Position numbers and translations under genes: made by a program. A stretch of DNA of 6,272 nucleotides from Acidobacteriota bacterium (GTDB taxonomy: Bacteria; Acidobacteriota; Blastocatellia; Pyrinomonadales; Pyrinomonadaceae): positions 1 through 6,272 of the forward strand of contig JACCYR010000198.1 of the NCBI GenBank assembly GCA_013696385.1. Direction: 5' to 3'. A model generated the notes under the pieces. The model searched no databases, was not told the DNA's origin, and saw only the letters and a program-made list of their open reading frames with translations. Positions 4,724 through 6,272 of this stretch are shown here, one piece after another (position 1 is the first letter of the stretch; the number at the start of each line of letters is the position of its first letter).

Positions 4724-5797
4724 ATGAGATTTGTTAAAATTCTTTTTGTTATTTTTCTTCTTTTAATAATCGCCGTCGTCGGCTCGTCGCTTTGGATTTA
4801 CACCGTGTTGAATAAACCGCAGCAGCACGACAAAGCCAATAAATACATTCAAATTCCAAAAGGTTCAACGCCAAATGAAATTATAGACAAACTTGCTGTC
4901 GAAGGCATTTTATCAAATAAGCTGCCGACACAAATTTATATGCGGACTTTTGGCGACGCAACCGCACTGAAAGCAGGCGAATATCAGTTTAATTCGCCGA
5001 TTACGCCATTGCAGGTTCTAAAAGAACTCGAAAAAGGCGAAGAGCGAACAACTAAAATTACAATTCCCGAAGGTTTTACGCGCTTTGATATTGCCAAGCG
5101 GATCGCCGAAAAATTTCCGCCGAATCCGCCGATGGACGACAAAGCTATTCTTGCTTTAATGGACGATGTGAGTTTAATAAAAGACTTTGACCCGAATGCA
5201 AAAAATCTTGAAGGCTATTTGTATCCAAGCACTTACAGTTTTCCGCGTGATGCCAAATCGGAGGAAATAATAAGGCGAATGGTCGAGCAGTTTTTCAAAG
5301 AGTGGAAACCCGAATGGACACAGCGCGCACGACAAATGGGAAAAACTCCGCACGAAATTGTAACGCTTGCTTCGCTCATCGAAACCGAATCAGGCGTTGA
5401 AGCAGAACGCTCGATTGTCGCGTCTGTAATTTACAATCGCTTGAGCAAAAACATACCTTTGGGAATTGACCAAACGGCGGTTTATGTCGCTAAAATGCAA
5501 AATCGTTGGGACGGCACAATAAACAAAAGCGACATCGAAGTTGATTCGCCGTATAACACGCGGCGTTACGGGGGAATTCCGCCCGGACCGATTTCTTCCG
5601 TGTCCGAAAGCGCAATCCGCGCCGCGCTAAATCCGGCAAACACCGATTATATTTATTATGTCCGTAACGTCGAGAAAAACGACGGCTCGCATAATTTCTA
5701 TTCGTCCGCCGCCGATTTTGAACGCGGAAAAGCCGATTACCAAAGATGGCTCGAACAACAAAGACAAGAGAAAAAAGCGGAAGAAGGAAATAATTGA
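4724..5797 (+). CDS. mltG: Endolytic murein transglycosylase MltG (YceG-like)
   Basis: This membrane-anchored lytic transglycosylase cuts nascent glycan strands and is thought to set their length. The 357-residue protein has a short basic start (MRFVK), one membrane helix (about 5-27) and an outside domain. Residues about 40-108 form the LysM-like part (YIQIPKGSTPNEIIDKLAVEG split across 41-61, then LKAGEYQF at 82-89). The catalytic part holds LEGYLYPSTYSFP (162-174), the catalytic Glu220 in LASLIETESG, IVASVIYNRL (231-240), LGIDQTAVY (246-254), and SPYNTRRYGGIPPGP (275-289) followed by AALNP (300-304) and HNFYSS near the end. A charged Glu/Lys tail closes it. No Shine-Dalgarno is evident; the ATG is set by the signal-anchor. 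It is divergent from thpR, with brnT 29 bases downstream. Confidence 0.97.
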   Translation: MRFVKILFVIFLLLIIAVVGSSLWIYTVLNKPQQHDKANKYIQIPKGSTPNEIIDKLAVEGILSNKLPTQIYMRTFGDATALKAGEYQFNSPITPLQVLKELEKGEERTTKITIPEGFTRFDIAKRIAEKFPPNPPMDDKAILALMDDVSLIKDFDPNAKNLEGYLYPSTYSFPRDAKSEEIIRRMVEQFFKEWKPEWTQRARQMGKTPHEIVTLASLIETESGVEAERSIVASVIYNRLSKNIPLGIDQTAVYVAKMQNRWDGTINKSDIEVDSPYNTRRYGGIPPGPISSVSESAIRAALNPANTDYIYYVRNVEKNDGSHNFYSSAADFERGKADYQRWLEQQRQEKKAEEGNN

Positions 5798-5822
5798 CGT
5801 AGTTACATTTTGTAATTACACT
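5794..5822 (+). promoter_or_regulatory. brnTA promoter and operator candidate
   Basis: TTGACG (5794-5799, spanning the mltG stop) and TACACT (5817-5822) are 17 bases apart. Between and over them lie interlocked repeats: TTACA (5803-5807), TTT, TGTAA (5811-5815), TTACA (5816-5820), the last two forming a perfect 10-base palindrome TGTAATTACA. GTAGTTAC (5799-5806) and GTAATTAC (5812-5819) also make a direct repeat with 13-base period. BrnA is known to repress its own operon by binding inverted repeats at the promoter, so this is the natural operator; the exact site is inference. Only four bases separate the -10 from ATG 5827, so the message would be leaderless or start elsewhere. Confidence 0.5.
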
Positions 5823-5826
5823 TCTT

Positions 5827-6102
5827 ATGAGATTTGAATGGGACGAAACTAAACGCCGAATAAATTTGCAAAGACATGGCATTGATTTTATCGGAGTTGA
5901 AGCCGCGTTTGAAAGTGATAGATATACGATTTTAGATAATCGTTTTGATTATCGAGAAATAAGATTTGTTACTTTCGGTTTTCTGGAAGGGCGCGTCGTT
6001 TCAGTAGTTCACACGGACACAGATGATACAATAAGAATTATTTCTGTTAGAAAGGCGACAAAAAATGAACAAAGAAAATTCTATGAAAAAATCTCAAACT
6101 GA
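5827..6102 (+). CDS. brnT: BrnT-family ribonuclease toxin
   Basis: This is the toxin of a type II toxin-antitoxin pair; BrnT adopts a RelE-like fold, cuts RNA and stops translation. The 91-residue length is normal. Diagnostic segments are MRFEWDETKRRINLQRHGID (1-20), with the family pattern F.WD..K...N...HG..F; DYREIRFVTFG (41-51); and IRIISVRKATKNEQRKFY (69-86), matching the family's RIIS.R.AT..E...Y. The start is fixed by the conserved MRFEWD. No Shine-Dalgarno precedes it, which may keep toxin output low or reflect a leaderless message. It comes first in the operon, as usual for brnTA, and its last 38 bases overlap brnA. All family motifs are intact, so it is probably functional. Confidence 0.95.
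   Translation: MRFEWDETKRRINLQRHGIDFIGVEAAFESDRYTILDNRFDYREIRFVTFGFLEGRVVSVVHTDTDDTIRIISVRKATKNEQRKFYEKISN
6051..6055 (+). promoter_or_regulatory. Shine-Dalgarno AAAGG for brnA, inside brnT
   Basis: AAAGG ends nine bases before ATG 6065 and supports that start over the in-frame ATG at 6083, which has only an A-rich AAAGAAAA upstream. The antitoxin therefore has a visible ribosome site where the toxin has none, consistent with antitoxin being made in excess. Confidence 0.5.
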
Positions 6103-6272
6103 TTGGGCAAGAATTGATGCAATGACCGACAAAGACATTGATTTTACCGACTGCCCTGAAATTACCGATGAAATGTGGGAAAACGGCATCTTGCGAAAAA
6201 ACTTCAAACCGATTCCGAGAAAAAATCAAGAAAATTTTCCGATTGACAAAGACATTATCGAATTTTTCAAAG
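6065..6272 (+). CDS. brnA: BrnA-family antitoxin, 3' end beyond the window
   Basis: Sixty-nine codons are visible. The N-terminal toxin-binding part is clear: TDWARIDAMTDKDID (12-26) then DCPEITDEMW (29-38), matching the BrnA pattern TDW.R...M.D.DID....PE.T.E.W. The last visible residues, FPIDKDIIEFFK (58-69), are the beginning of the ribbon-helix-helix DNA-binding domain, whose remainder lies beyond the right edge. BrnA neutralises BrnT by direct binding and the complex represses the operon. The gene overlaps brnT by 38 bases in another frame. Met7 (6083) is an alternative start. Confidence 0.93.
   Translation, partial: MNKENSMKKSQTDWARIDAMTDKDIDFTDCPEITDEMWENGILRKNFKPIPRKNQENFPIDKDIIEFFK

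Noticed and set aside
5490..5882. Minus-strand open frame of 130 codons across the mltG/brnT junction
   Set aside because: It overlaps two well-supported genes in antisense, and its Arg/Cys-rich composition is that of a shadow frame.

Overview
The window is a gene-dense, moderately AT-rich bacterial chromosome segment holding ten protein genes, with no RNA gene, insertion sequence or CRISPR array. Most genes are housekeeping: a YpdA-family flavoprotein (start of gene only), an isoprenyl diphosphate synthase, the bifunctional coenzyme A enzyme CoaBC, an RNA 2',3'-cyclic phosphodiesterase (ThpR), and the cell-wall lytic transglycosylase MltG. Interspersed are accessory genes: a Uma2-family nuclease-fold protein, two unrecognised small proteins, and a BrnT/BrnA toxin-antitoxin pair cut by the right edge. 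A YpdA-type protein (the family linked to bacillithiol), a Uma2 protein, a one-piece CoaBC and many short dispersed-looking repeats would fit an Acidobacteriota relative (for example Blastocatellia), but this is a low-to-moderate confidence inference; no marker gene in the window settles the lineage.

Layout. Bases 1-2632 are all transcribed leftward: a 111-residue unknown gene overlapping the isoprenyl synthase gene by 8 bases (one transcription unit), then uma2-like, a 90-residue coiled-coil protein, and ypdA running off the left edge. At 2633-2715 there is a divergent promoter region, with coaBC reading right. coaBC (+) and thpR (-) converge on a 110-base spacer dominated by a perfect 13-base inverted repeat. 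thpR and mltG then diverge from a 74-base spacer that holds an 8-base-period tandem repeat. mltG is followed after 29 bases by brnT, whose 3' end overlaps brnA by 38 bases.

The protein genes are mostly familiar. The less ordinary material lies between and inside them: (i) heptamer-type tandem repeats at two places, one forming a gene's 3' end in inverted orientation and one lying in frame in the linker between the CoaC and CoaB domains; (ii) an 8-base tandem repeat carrying or touching the start signals of two divergent genes; (iii) a long inverted repeat in the convergent spacer; (iv) palindromes positioned like operators in front of brnT and uma2; and (v) an isoprenyl synthase whose loop after the second Asp-rich motif is shortened. 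None of these amounts to a clear new system by sequence alone. The repeat family and the unknown gene coupled to the isoprenyl synthase are the best candidates for follow-up.
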